Below are positions 8,175 through 16,123 of a stretch of 64,000 bases of DNA, one piece after another. Origin of the DNA: Leptothrix sp. (in: b-proteobacteria) (GTDB lineage Bacteria > Pseudomonadota > Gammaproteobacteria > Burkholderiales > Burkholderiaceae_C); the NCBI GenBank assembly GCA_013822685.1, contig PNKV01000001.1, positions 310,001 through 374,000 of the forward strand. Reading direction: 5' to 3'. A model generated the notes under the pieces. The model had not been told where the DNA came from. It was given only the letters and a program-made list of their open reading frames with translations, and searched no databases. Both the position numbers and the translations under genes were made by a program. How positions within the stretch are numbered: position 1 is the first letter of the stretch; each line of letters opens with the position of its first letter.

Positions 8175-8890
8175 TCAAGTGGTTGCTGCTGCTGTTCGGC
8201 GCGCTGAAGTTCAGCAAGGTGCTGCTCACGGGCGGCACCATGCTGCTGTCGGTGGGCGTGTACGCCTGGGTCTATGGCTGGCGGTATGCGGTCGGTTTCG
8301 TGGGCTTGCTGTTCGTGCATGAAATGGGGCATTTCATCGCCGCGCGCCAGCGGGGCCTGAATGTCGGGGCGCCCACGTTCATCCCCTTCCTGGGTGCCTG
8401 GATCGAGATGAAGGACATGCCCCACAACGCCGAGACCGAAGCCTATGTGGGCCTGGGCGGGCCGTTGATTGGCAGCTTTGGGGCGCTGGCCTGCTATTCG
8501 GTGGCGCGCGATGGCGGCCCGGAGTTGATGTGGCTGCTCGCGGTGTCTTACGCCGGGTTCTTCTTGAACCTGTTCAACCTGATCCCGCTGTCGCCGCTGG
8601 ATGGTGGGCGCATCACCGCCGTGTTGTCGCCCAAGCTGTGGTTGCTGGGCGCGCCCATCCTGGTCGGCCTTTTCTGGATGAACCCCAATCCGGTGCTGCT
8701 GATCGTGGCCCTGCTGGCGGCACCGCAGGTGATGAAGGCGTGGAATTTCCGCGCCGAAGACCCGGCCCACGCTGGCTACTACCGCGCCTCAAGCCAAACG
8801 CGTTGGGTGTACGGCACCGTGTACCTGGGCCTGCTGGTGTTCCTGGCCATCATGACGCACGACGTGCATGAGATGCTGAAGATGGGGTAG
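8171..8890 (+). CDS. Site-2-type (M50) membrane zinc metalloprotease
   Basis: A 239-residue integral membrane protein. HEMGH (50-54) inside a hydrophobic segment is the zinc-binding HExxH, and NLFNLIPLSPLDGGR (about 137-151) supplies the third ligand (the LDG motif) of the intramembrane M50 family. About six membrane segments can be seen. There is no PDZ domain, so it is a minimal form unlike RseP. Substrates are unknown. It is translationally coupled to purN (ATGA overlap), an association that probably reflects cotranscription only. Confidence 0.88.
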   Translation: MIKWLLLLFGALKFSKVLLTGGTMLLSVGVYAWVYGWRYAVGFVGLLFVHEMGHFIAARQRGLNVGAPTFIPFLGAWIEMKDMPHNAETEAYVGLGGPLIGSFGALACYSVARDGGPELMWLLAVSYAGFFLNLFNLIPLSPLDGGRITAVLSPKLWLLGAPILVGLFWMNPNPVLLIVALLAAPQVMKAWNFRAEDPAHAGYYRASSQTRWVYGTVYLGLLVFLAIMTHDVHEMLKMG

Positions 8891-8910
8891 TGGATGGCAG
8901 CGCTTCAAAT

Positions 8911-9216
8911 TCAGCCGTGAACTGGTTGCACCACCAAGCGAACCCCTAAGGCGGCGCAAACGCGGCTGATGGTGTCAAAACGCGGTTGAGCATCCGCTCG
9001 AAGTGCTTTGTAAAGCGCCTCGCGCGTGATGCCGGATGCTTTGGCAATCTCGCTCATGCCGCGCGCACGCGCTATATCGCCCAAGGCCGCAGCAAGCAAG
9101 GCGGGATCATTCGCTTCAAGGATGTCGGTCAGGTAGGCGGCCATGGCGACCTCGCTGTCGAGGTACGGTGCAGCGTCGAATTCGGGCAGATCGTCAACTT
9201 TGATACGTGCAGTCAT
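8911..9216 (-). CDS. Antitoxin, HigA-like XRE protein (addiction module antidote)
   Basis: A 101-residue DNA-binding antitoxin. The motif blocks YLTDILEANDPALLAAALGD, then ARGMSEIAKASGITREALYK and FDTISRVCAALGVRL, match the 'probable addiction module antidote' family paired with Gp49/RelE-like killers. The HTH lies at about 52-78. AAGGAG sits 7 bases before the ATG. It follows the toxin gene by 15 bases in the toxin-first order typical of higBA-type modules. It presumably neutralises the toxin and represses the pair's promoter. Confidence 0.88.
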   Translation of the reverse strand: MTARIKVDDLPEFDAAPYLDSEVAMAAYLTDILEANDPALLAAALGDIARARGMSEIAKASGITREALYKALRADAQPRFDTISRVCAALGVRLVVQPVHG

Positions 9217-9231
9217 GATCTTCTCCTTGAG

Positions 9232-9525
9232 TCAGTCCAACAATTGAGCCAAAGCCTTTGCCCGCTTGATGTCAGAAGCCTGACTTCGTTTTGATCCACC
9301 AGCCAGCAACACGATCACCTCTTTGCCGCGCTGAATGAAGTACACCCGCCATCCAGCACCCACATGGATGCGCAACTCAGAGACACCGTCGCCCACCGGG
9401 GCAACATCACCCATCAAGCCGAGCGAAAGGCGCTTGATGCGAGCCACCACCACACCGCGAACCGTGGCGTCAGGCAAGGCGTCCAGCCACCTTGTGAACT
9501 CGGGCAGCGGCTTGATCGATAGCAT
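9232..9525 (-). CDS. Toxin, RelE/HigB (Gp49-like) family
   Basis: A 97-residue toxin. FTRWLDALPDATVRGVVVAR, SELRIHVGAGWRVYF and VIVLLAGGSKRSQASDIKRA are the hallmark segments of the addiction-module killer family, which probably cleaves mRNA at the ribosome. The basic residues Arg52, Arg59 and Lys78/Arg79 (approximate) are where RelE-type toxins have catalytic groups. It is upstream of its antitoxin. The module sits between the purN-M50 pair and the sensor-kinase block and may be a mobile insertion, though no repeats flank it. Confidence 0.88.
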   Translation of the reverse strand: MLSIKPLPEFTRWLDALPDATVRGVVVARIKRLSLGLMGDVAPVGDGVSELRIHVGAGWRVYFIQRGKEVIVLLAGGSKRSQASDIKRAKALAQLLD

Positions 9526-9560
9526 GCTGAACTGTAATCATTCGATTACGAATCGTCAAG

Positions 9561-10169
9561 TCAAGCCAGCACCGCACGGCTGGCCAGGGCCGCGGCTGCC
9601 GCCCGTGTCTCCACCCCCAGCTTTTCAAAGATGTGCTCCAGGTGCTTGTTCACCGTGCGGTGGCTCAGGCCCAGGATCTCGGCGATATCGCGGTTGGTCT
9701 TGCCTTTGGCCAGCCACGACAGCACCTCGGTTTCGCGCGGGGTGAGCGCGGCCAGGTCCAGGCGCGGGCGCGTGCCCCAGGCATTGCGCAGGTGGGTGGC
9801 CAGGCGCGCCAGCACCTCTTCGATGCGCACAGGCTTGACCACGTAGTCCACGCCACCGGCATCAAAGCCGGCCACCACATCGGCGGTCTCGGACAGGCCG
9901 GTCATGAAGATCACCGGAATCTTGCACCACACCTGGTGCGCCTTGATCTGGCGGCAAGTGTCGAACCCCGACAGACCGGGCATCACCGCATCCAGCAAGA
10001 TGGCATCGGGCAGGATCAAGGACAGGCGGTCCAGCGCCTGCAGGCCATCGCGGGCCACCAGCACCGTGTAGCCCTCGTTGGCCAGCGCATCGCACAGCAT
10101 GCGCAAGGTGTCGACGGCATCGTCCACCACCAGCACGGTGCCCAGGTGGGGTTCAGGCTTGGGGCTCAT
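9561..10169 (-). CDS. NarL/LuxR-type response regulator, partner of the transporter-kinase
   Basis: A 202-residue two-component regulator. The receiver domain (10-125) has the acidic pair VDDAVD, phospho-acceptor Asp60 in AILLDAVMPG, and Lys in VVKPVR. The LuxR HTH (about 137-200) is LTPRETEVLSWLAKGKTNRD and following. The ATG at 10169 is preceded by GAGG at good spacing; a start three codons earlier is less likely. The gene overlaps the 3' end of the hybrid kinase, so the two are cotranscribed. By position the likely target is the divergent urtA promoter region and its palindrome. The ligand is inferred to be an amide, urea or another small nitrogen compound. Confidence 0.9.
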   Translation of the reverse strand: MSPKPEPHLGTVLVVDDAVDTLRMLCDALANEGYTVLVARDGLQALDRLSLILPDAILLDAVMPGLSGFDTCRQIKAHQVWCKIPVIFMTGLSETADVVAGFDAGGVDYVVKPVRIEEVLARLATHLRNAWGTRPRLDLAALTPRETEVLSWLAKGKTNRDIAEILGLSHRTVNKHLEHIFEKLGVETRAAAAALASRAVLA

Positions 10170-13100
10170 CCAACACATCCTCAGAGATCACGGGGTTCAA
10201 ACGTTCGATCAAGGTGTCGAACTCGAATTGGTCGGCCAGGTGGGCCAGGTTCACCCACTCGCTTTGCCATTGCGGATAGCGCTCGGCCAACTGCGCCAGC
10301 TTTTCGCGAAGCGCGCGCAGGTGGCCGATGCGGGCCAGGCGGCACAGTTCTTCCACCACCTCCAAGGGCAGGTCGCTGGCGGTCAGGCGTGGGGCGCCGA
10401 TGGCCTCGGCATCGCTGCTTCGCTGGCCCAGCAAGTGCTGCAAGGGCAAGGCCGCGGGCTCGGTGCTCCACTCGATGTGCAAGTGCTCGCCCAAGGTGTC
10501 CAGCAGCTCAGACTCGATCACGGGCTTGGCCACAAAGGCCTGGCATTGCGCGGCCTGCAGGTTCTCGGGCCGGTTCTCGAACACATTGGCCGACACCATG
10601 ATGATGGGCACCTCGGTGAAGCCGGCCGCGCGGATCTGGCGGGCCACCTGCCAGCCATCGACATCGTCCATGGTGATGTCCAGCAACACCGCATCAGGGC
10701 AGGCTTCGCGCACGCTTTCAAGGCACTCCAGGCCACTGGCGGCCTCGCGCAGGACGAAGCCCAAGGGCAGCAACATGCCCGCCAGCATTTGCCGCTGGAT
10801 GGGTTGGTCATCCACCACCAGCAAGGTGCGGCGCGCGCCGGCGTAGGCCGTGATGGGCAAGTGGCGCGGCCTGGCGGCCAGGGCCGATTGCGGCGGCATG
10901 GCGGGCTCGGCGATCTCGCGCAGGTACATGCGCACGGTGAAGGTGCTGCCCTGCCCCAGCTCGCTCTTCACGCTCAACTCGCCCCCCATCAACTCGGTCA
11001 GCAAATGGGTGATGGTCAGGCCCAGGCCCGTGCCCGGTTCGCTGCTGCGGCGGCCCGCGCTGCCGCGCTCAAACGGCAAAAAGATGCGGTCAATGTCTTG
11101 GGGCGCAATGCCAATGCCGGTGTCGATCACTTCAAAGCGCAGCACTTCGCGGCGCGCATCCACCAGCAGCGTGACGCGGCCTTTGTAGGTGAAGCGGGCA
11201 GCGTTGCTCAACAGGTTCAGCAAGATCTGGCGCAGGCGCTTGGCATCGGCATACACCCAGGCCGGCACGCGGCCACGCGTCTCCAGCGCAAAGTCCAGGC
11301 CCTTGGCTTGCGTTTGCGTCTGCACCATGCGCACCACGTCGTCCAAAAACTCGCGCAGCGGCAGCGGCACCGGGTCCAGCCTCAAACGGCCAGCCTCGAT
11401 GCGGGCCAGGTCCAGCAGGCCGTCGATCAGGCCCATGAGGTGTTCGCCACTGCGCTGGATGGTGTTGAGGGCTTCGCGGCCCGAGCCCTGGCGCTGCTCG
11501 TCCTTCAGCAAGATCTGCGCGTAACCCATGATGCTATTGAGCGGCGTGCGCAGCTCGTGCGTCATGCCGGCCACGTAGCGCGTCTTGGCCTGGTTGGCGG
11601 CCTCGGCCAGGTCTTTGGCGGCTTGCAAGGCGGCATCGGTGCGGCGGTGCGCGTCGATCTCCAGTTGCAGCAACTGGTTGTGGCGGTTGCTTTCGTCTTG
11701 CGCTAGGCGCCGGCTTTCTGAGGCCAGCACCACCCACCATGAACACACGGCAGCCGCCAGCAGCAACAAGGCATAGGCCTTGATGAACGGGCCTTCGAGC
11801 ATGGCCACGGCCGGGCCGTTCACGGCATCCACCACGTGGTTGACCACCCCCTCCTGGTAATAGACCACGCCCAGCACCATGGCCAACACAGCGGCCAGTG
11901 ACAAGAAGACGACCAGGTAATGCCCCACCCGGAAATTGATGCGGCTGGACAGTTGCAAGGGCAGCACCGCGGTCAATGCATCAGACACTTGTTCGGCCGC
12001 GCGCGACCGGCTCTTGCAGCGGTCATGGCAGCGCGACTCCAAGGTGCAGCACAGCGAGCAGATGGGCGCGTCGTAAGCCGGGCACGTGGCCATGTCTTCA
12101 GACTCGAACTGGTTCTCGCACACCGTGCAGGCCACCATCTGGCCCGGCGCCCACGGCGTCTTGTTGGGCCTGGCCAGGTAGTAGCGGCCTCTGGTGGTCC
12201 AGGCCAGCAAGGGCGAGGCGATCAAGGCCGTGGTCAAGGCGATGAAAGGCGAGCCCGCCTGCGCCAGCGCGCCGAACATGCCCCCGTGTGCGGCGAAGGC
12301 CATCACCGTGGCCAGCAAGGTGGCGCCCAGGCCCACCGGGTTCAAGTCATACAAATAAGCACGCTTGAACTCGATGTGTTTGGGGCTCCAGCCCAGCGGC
12401 TTGTTGATGACCAGGTCGGCCACCAAGGCGCCCACCCAGCCAATGGCCACATTGCCGTACAAGCCCAGCACACGCTCCAGCGCACCGAACACGCCCAGCG
12501 TCATCAGCATGACGGCGATCAACACGTTGAACACCAGCCACACCACACGTCCCGGGTGGCTGTGCGTGAGCCTCGCAAAGAAGTTGGACCACGCCAGCGA
12601 CCCTGCATAGGCATTGGTGACGTTGATCTTGACCTGCGAGACGATCACGAACAACACCATCGTGCCCAGCGCCCAGGTGGGCGATGTGAAAACCTCGCTG
12701 AAGCCCGCCAGGTACATCTGCGTGGGCTCCATGGCCTTGTGGGCTGGCACGTTGTGCTGCAGGGCCAGAAACGCGAGGAAGCCGCCACCCACCATCTTCA
12801 GCATGCCGGGCACGATCCAGCCTGGGCCAGCCACCAGCACCGCCGTCCACCAGCGCACGCGGTTCTCTTTGGTTTTTTCAGGCAGAAACCGCAGGAAGTC
12901 GACCTGCTCGCCCACCTGCACGATCAGCGAGAACACCACCGTGGCCGCCATGCCAAAGGCCATCAGGTTGAAATCACTGCTGCCCGAGCTGCGACCCACC
13001 ATGCCGGTGAACTCAACATATGCCTCGGGCCGCTTGATGGCCACGACCACAAAAGGGCACACCAACATCAGCGCCCACAGGGGCTGCGTCCACAACTGCA

Positions 13101-13623
13101 AGCGCGAGATCAGCGTGATGCCGTGCGTGACCAGCGGCACGATCACCAGCGATGACACCAAGTAGCACACCGGCAATGACCAGTCGAACACCATCTGCAA
13201 GGCGAGCGCCATGATGGCGGCCTCCAGCGCGAAGAAGATGAAGGTGAAGCTGGCGTAGATCAGCGAGGTGAGCGTGGAGCCCAGGTAGCCAAAGCCCGCG
13301 CCGCGCGTGAGCAAGTCCAGGTCCACCCCGTACTTGGCAGCGTAATAGCTGATGGGCAGGCCCGTCATGAAGATGATCAGGCCCACCACCAGCGTGGCCC
13401 ACAGCATGTTCGAGAAGCCGTAGTTCAGCGCGATGGCGCCGCCAATGGCCTCCAACGCGAGGAAGGACACCGCGCCAAACGCCGTGTTGGCCACGCGGAA
13501 CTCCGACCACTTGCGAAAGGTGCGTGGCGTGTAGCGAAGGGCGTAGTCCTCCAGGGTTTCGTTGGCCACCCAGGAGTTGTAGTCACGACGGATGCGAAAG
13601 ATCTTCTGCCGGGCAACGGACAC
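10153..13623 (-). CDS. NCS1 transporter-hybrid histidine kinase fusion
   Basis: A 1156-residue protein with a GTG start. Residues about 30-490 form a complete NCS1 (purine-cytosine/hydantoin permease) transporter of about 12 membrane segments, with FGAVSFLALEAIGGAIAL early and FVIVSQVKINVTNAYAGSLA later. A Cys-rich knot follows, with Cys499, 502, 514, 522, 525, 526, 532 and 536. Then come two more membrane segments (567-587, 614-634), a coiled linker, the H-box MTHELRTPLNS (His689), an HATPase domain with DTGIGI and GTGLGL, and a receiver domain with VDDQP and DAVLLDITM. The last about 85 residues are helical and could be a phosphotransfer-like tail. The kinase is divergent from the amide transporter and is followed by its response regulator. 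It likely senses a nitrogenous substrate through the permease fold; transport itself is uncertain. Confidence 0.92.
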   Translation of the reverse strand: MSVARQKIFRIRRDYNSWVANETLEDYALRYTPRTFRKWSEFRVANTAFGAVSFLALEAIGGAIALNYGFSNMLWATLVVGLIIFMTGLPISYYAAKYGVDLDLLTRGAGFGYLGSTLTSLIYASFTFIFFALEAAIMALALQMVFDWSLPVCYLVSSLVIVPLVTHGITLISRLQLWTQPLWALMLVCPFVVVAIKRPEAYVEFTGMVGRSSGSSDFNLMAFGMAATVVFSLIVQVGEQVDFLRFLPEKTKENRVRWWTAVLVAGPGWIVPGMLKMVGGGFLAFLALQHNVPAHKAMEPTQMYLAGFSEVFTSPTWALGTMVLFVIVSQVKINVTNAYAGSLAWSNFFARLTHSHPGRVVWLVFNVLIAVMLMTLGVFGALERVLGLYGNVAIGWVGALVADLVINKPLGWSPKHIEFKRAYLYDLNPVGLGATLLATVMAFAAHGGMFGALAQAGSPFIALTTALIASPLLAWTTRGRYYLARPNKTPWAPGQMVACTVCENQFESEDMATCPAYDAPICSLCCTLESRCHDRCKSRSRAAEQVSDALTAVLPLQLSSRINFRVGHYLVVFLSLAAVLAMVLGVVYYQEGVVNHVVDAVNGPAVAMLEGPFIKAYALLLLAAAVCSWWVVLASESRRLAQDESNRHNQLLQLEIDAHRRTDAALQAAKDLAEAANQAKTRYVAGMTHELRTPLNSIMGYAQILLKDEQRQGSGREALNTIQRSGEHLMGLIDGLLDLARIEAGRLRLDPVPLPLREFLDDVVRMVQTQTQAKGLDFALETRGRVPAWVYADAKRLRQILLNLLSNAARFTYKGRVTLLVDARREVLRFEVIDTGIGIAPQDIDRIFLPFERGSAGRRSSEPGTGLGLTITHLLTELMGGELSVKSELGQGSTFTVRMYLREIAEPAMPPQSALAARPRHLPITAYAGARRTLLVVDDQPIQRQMLAGMLLPLGFVLREAASGLECLESVREACPDAVLLDITMDDVDGWQVARQIRAAGFTEVPIIMVSANVFENRPENLQAAQCQAFVAKPVIESELLDTLGEHLHIEWSTEPAALPLQHLLGQRSSDAEAIGAPRLTASDLPLEVVEELCRLARIGHLRALREKLAQLAERYPQWQSEWVNLAHLADQFEFDTLIERLNPVISEDVLDEPQA

Positions 13624-13752
13624 GAAACTGGCTCCGTGGGGTTAAGACCTTATCTGTTTCGCAAGAATCGATCCACCGCGCCGCCTACGTTGAATGACGT
13701 ATTCAAGGAAGCCCGGCTCTTGCTTACTGTGATGGACATGGTCACACCAACA

Positions 13753-13778
13753 GTGCATGCACGAAATCATGCATGCAC
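13753..13778. promoter_or_regulatory. Palindrome upstream of urtA (possible operator)
   Basis: GTGCATGC (13753-13760) and GCATGCAC (13771-13778) form a perfect 8-bp inverted repeat with a 10-base spacer, about 50-70 bases before the urtA start. A second weak dyad, TGTGA-N9-TCACA, precedes it. The 200-base divergent region between the sensor kinase and urtA is where the response regulator would act. Binding is inferred. Confidence 0.4.
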
Positions 13779-13825
13779 CAAGGCGTGGCATCCGTAGTCC
13801 CTTTTTGTGTGCAAGGAGCTTTTCC

Positions 13826-15082
13826 ATGTCGAATGACCGTGACGATTCCAATCAGCAAAACCGCCGCCGCCTGTTGCAAGGCATCGGTGCCCTTCCCCTT
13901 GTGGGCATGACGGGGCTGAGCCATGGAGCCGCCCCCGCCACTTCAGCCATCAACACCACGAAGCTGGCCATCACCGACACCGAAGTCACCGTGGGCCAGT
14001 TGCACTCCGCAACCGGCACCATGGCCATCTCGGAAACCGGCTCGATCCAGGCCGAGCAGCTGGCCATCGACCAGATCAACGCCATGGGCGGCATCCTGGG
14101 CCGCAAGATCAAGGTCATCAAGGAAGACGGCGCCTCGGATTGGCCCACCTTTGCCGAGAAGTCCAAGAAGCTGCTGGTCAACGACCACGTGGCTGCCGTG
14201 TTCGGTTGCTGGACATCGGCCTCGCGCAAAGCCGTGCTGCCTGTCTTTGAAAAGGAAAACGGCCTGCTGTACTACCCCACCTTCTACGAAGGCCTGGAGC
14301 AGTCCAAGAACGTGATCTACACCGGGCAAGAAGCCACGCAGCAAATCATCTGGGGCCTGGACTGGGCCTCGAAAGAGAAGAAAGCCAAGACCTACTTCCT
14401 GGTGGGCTCTGACTACATCTGGCCCCGCACCTCGATGAAGATTGCGCGCAAGCACATCGAATCGGTGGCCAAGCTGGGCAAGGTCGTGGGTGAAGAGTAT
14501 TACCCCCTGGGCAACACCAACTTCAACTCCCTGATCAACAAGATCAAGGTGGCCAAGCCCGATTGCATCTTCGCGGCCGTGGTCGGTGGCTCCAACGTGG
14601 CCTTCTACAAGCAGCTCAAGGCCGCCGGCATCACGGGCGCCAAGCAGTTCCTGCTGACCCTGTCGGTGACGGAAGACGAAATGCTGGGCGTGGGTGGCGA
14701 GAACTTCGCCGGCTTCTACTCGTCGATGAAGTACTTCCAATCGCTGGACAACGACAACAACAAGAAGTTCGTTGCCGCGTTCAAGGGCAAGTACGGCCCC
14801 AAATCGGTGATTGGCGACGTGACCCAAGCCGGCTACCTCGGCCCCTGGCTGTGGAAAGCCGCGGTTGAAAAGGCCGGCAGCTTCGACGTGGACAAGGTCG
14901 TGGCCGCATCGCCAGGCATTGAGCTGAAGATCGCGCCGGAAGGCTACGTCAAGCTGCACGAGAACCACCACTTGTGGAGCAAGGCCCGCATTGCCCAAGG
15001 CCAACCTGATGGCACCTTCAAGGTCGTGGCCGAGTCCAAAGACCTGATCGAACCGAATCCTTTCCCCAAGGGTTACCAGTAA
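13826..15082 (+). CDS. urtA: Urea/short-chain amide ABC transporter substrate-binding protein
   Basis: A periplasmic binding protein of the branched-chain-amino-acid superfamily, UrtA/FmdD type, 418 residues. The N-terminus NRRRLLQGIG followed by a hydrophobic stretch looks like a Tat signal. ITVGQLHSATG-like residues, VAAVFGCWTSASRKAVLPV, then GLLYYPTFYEGLE and YFLVGSDYIWPR are typical of UrtA. The ATG at 13826 has AAGGAG 8 bases upstream; an in-frame upstream start would add residues before the signal and is less likely. With formamidase downstream, the ligand may be formamide or other short amides as well as urea. An intrinsic terminator follows, so this gene is probably expressed above the rest. 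Confidence 0.93.
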   Translation: MSNDRDDSNQQNRRRLLQGIGALPLVGMTGLSHGAAPATSAINTTKLAITDTEVTVGQLHSATGTMAISETGSIQAEQLAIDQINAMGGILGRKIKVIKEDGASDWPTFAEKSKKLLVNDHVAAVFGCWTSASRKAVLPVFEKENGLLYYPTFYEGLEQSKNVIYTGQEATQQIIWGLDWASKEKKAKTYFLVGSDYIWPRTSMKIARKHIESVAKLGKVVGEEYYPLGNTNFNSLINKIKVAKPDCIFAAVVGGSNVAFYKQLKAAGITGAKQFLLTLSVTEDEMLGVGGENFAGFYSSMKYFQSLDNDNNKKFVAAFKGKYGPKSVIGDVTQAGYLGPWLWKAAVEKAGSFDVDKVVAASPGIELKIAPEGYVKLHENHHLWSKARIAQGQPDGTFKVVAESKDLIEPNPFPKGYQ

Positions 15083-15090
15083 GCAGTACC

Positions 15091-15139
15091 CCCCTCGCCC
15101 CCGGCTCAGCAGTATCGGCCGGCCCGGCGAGGGGTTTTT
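15091..15139 (+). terminator. Intrinsic terminator/attenuator between urtA and urtB
   Basis: CCCCTCGCC (15091-15099) pairs with GGCGAGGGG (15126-15134), immediately followed by TTTTT (15135-15139). A perfect 9-bp GC-rich stem plus T-run is a clear rho-independent signal. Since urtB-E and fmdAB follow in the same direction, partial read-through would give an excess of binding protein over membrane components. Confidence 0.8.
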
Positions 15140-15173
15140 CATTGGATTTGATGAGTTCGGCCAGGAGCGTGGG

Positions 15174-16088
15174 ATGACACTTTCAGAAATACTCAACATC
15201 AGCGTGATGCAGGGGTTTGCAGGCTTGAGCCTGTTCTCGGTGCTGCTGCTCATGGGCCTGGGCCTGGCCATCATCTTTGGCCAGATGGGCGTGATCAACC
15301 TCGCGCATGGCGAGTTCATGACCATCGGCGCCTACACCATCTACATGGTGTCCAGCTATGTTGAAGTGAAGTACCCCAACTTCCTCCCCTATTACTTTCC
15401 CTGCGCCATCGTCCTGGCCTTTGTCTTCGCCTTTGCCGTGGGCTACCTGGCCGAATGGGCCTTGATCCGCCACCTGTACAAGCGCCCGCTCGACACCCTG
15501 CTCGCCACCTGGGGCTTGAGCCTGGGCATGCAGCAGTGCTTCCGCACCTTCATCGGCCCCAAAGAAGTGAGCCCGACCTTGCCCGAATGGCTGATGGGTT
15601 CTTGGGCCCCCAAAGAAGGCCTGGACATCCCCATCAACGGCATGTTCGTGATGGGCCTGACAGCCTTAGTGACGGCCGGCGTGATGCTTGCGCTGTACAA
15701 GTCGCGCTGGGGCCTGCGTGTTCGCGCCTCGGTGTCCAACCGCATGATGGCCAACGCCATCGGCATCAACACCAGCCGCACAGACCGCCTCACCTTCGCC
15801 ATTGGTTGCGGCATCGCCGGCATCGCAGGCGCGGCCTTCACCACCATCGGCTCCACCGGCCCCACCTCCGGCTCGCTCTACATCGTCGACGCCTTCCTGG
15901 TGGTCACCTTCGGTGGCGCGGCCAGCTTGCTGGGCACCGTGGCCTCGGCCTTCGGCATCGCCCAAACGCAGTCCATCGCCGAGTTCTTCATCACGGGCTC
16001 GATGGCCAAGGTGCTGACGCTGTCGCTGATCGTGGTGATCTTGATGATCCGTCCGCAAGGCCTGTTCGCCTCCAAGGTGCGTCGCTGA
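15174..16088 (+). CDS. urtB: Urea/amide ABC transporter permease UrtB
   Basis: A 304-residue inner-membrane permease of the LivH family. GQMGVINLAHGEFMTIGAY (about 38-56) is the family's N-terminal signature. About eight hydrophobic segments and the cytoplasmic coupling loop VSNRMMANAIGINTSRTDRL are visible. It lacks the long N-terminal extension of some UrtB proteins. It works with UrtC as the channel and follows the terminator after urtA. Confidence 0.93.
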   Translation: MTLSEILNISVMQGFAGLSLFSVLLLMGLGLAIIFGQMGVINLAHGEFMTIGAYTIYMVSSYVEVKYPNFLPYYFPCAIVLAFVFAFAVGYLAEWALIRHLYKRPLDTLLATWGLSLGMQQCFRTFIGPKEVSPTLPEWLMGSWAPKEGLDIPINGMFVMGLTALVTAGVMLALYKSRWGLRVRASVSNRMMANAIGINTSRTDRLTFAIGCGIAGIAGAAFTTIGSTGPTSGSLYIVDAFLVVTFGGAASLLGTVASAFGIAQTQSIAEFFITGSMAKVLTLSLIVVILMIRPQGLFASKVRR

Positions 16089-16123
16089 ATCCTCGACTTG
16101 ACTGATACACGGAGTAGCTACTC

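Noticed and set aside
10078-13155. Plus-strand open frames over the sensor kinase (up to 542 codons)
   Set aside because: Shadows of the NCS1-kinase gene, whose domains are unmistakable on the minus strand.
13624-13825. Possible sigma-54 promoter before urtA
   Set aside because: Nitrogen genes often use sigma-54, but no GG-N10-GC element with TGGCAC/TTGC character was found; only the palindrome is supported.
13943-15325. Minus-strand open frame of 460 codons over urtA
   Set aside because: Shadow of urtA; low-complexity, no recognisable domain.
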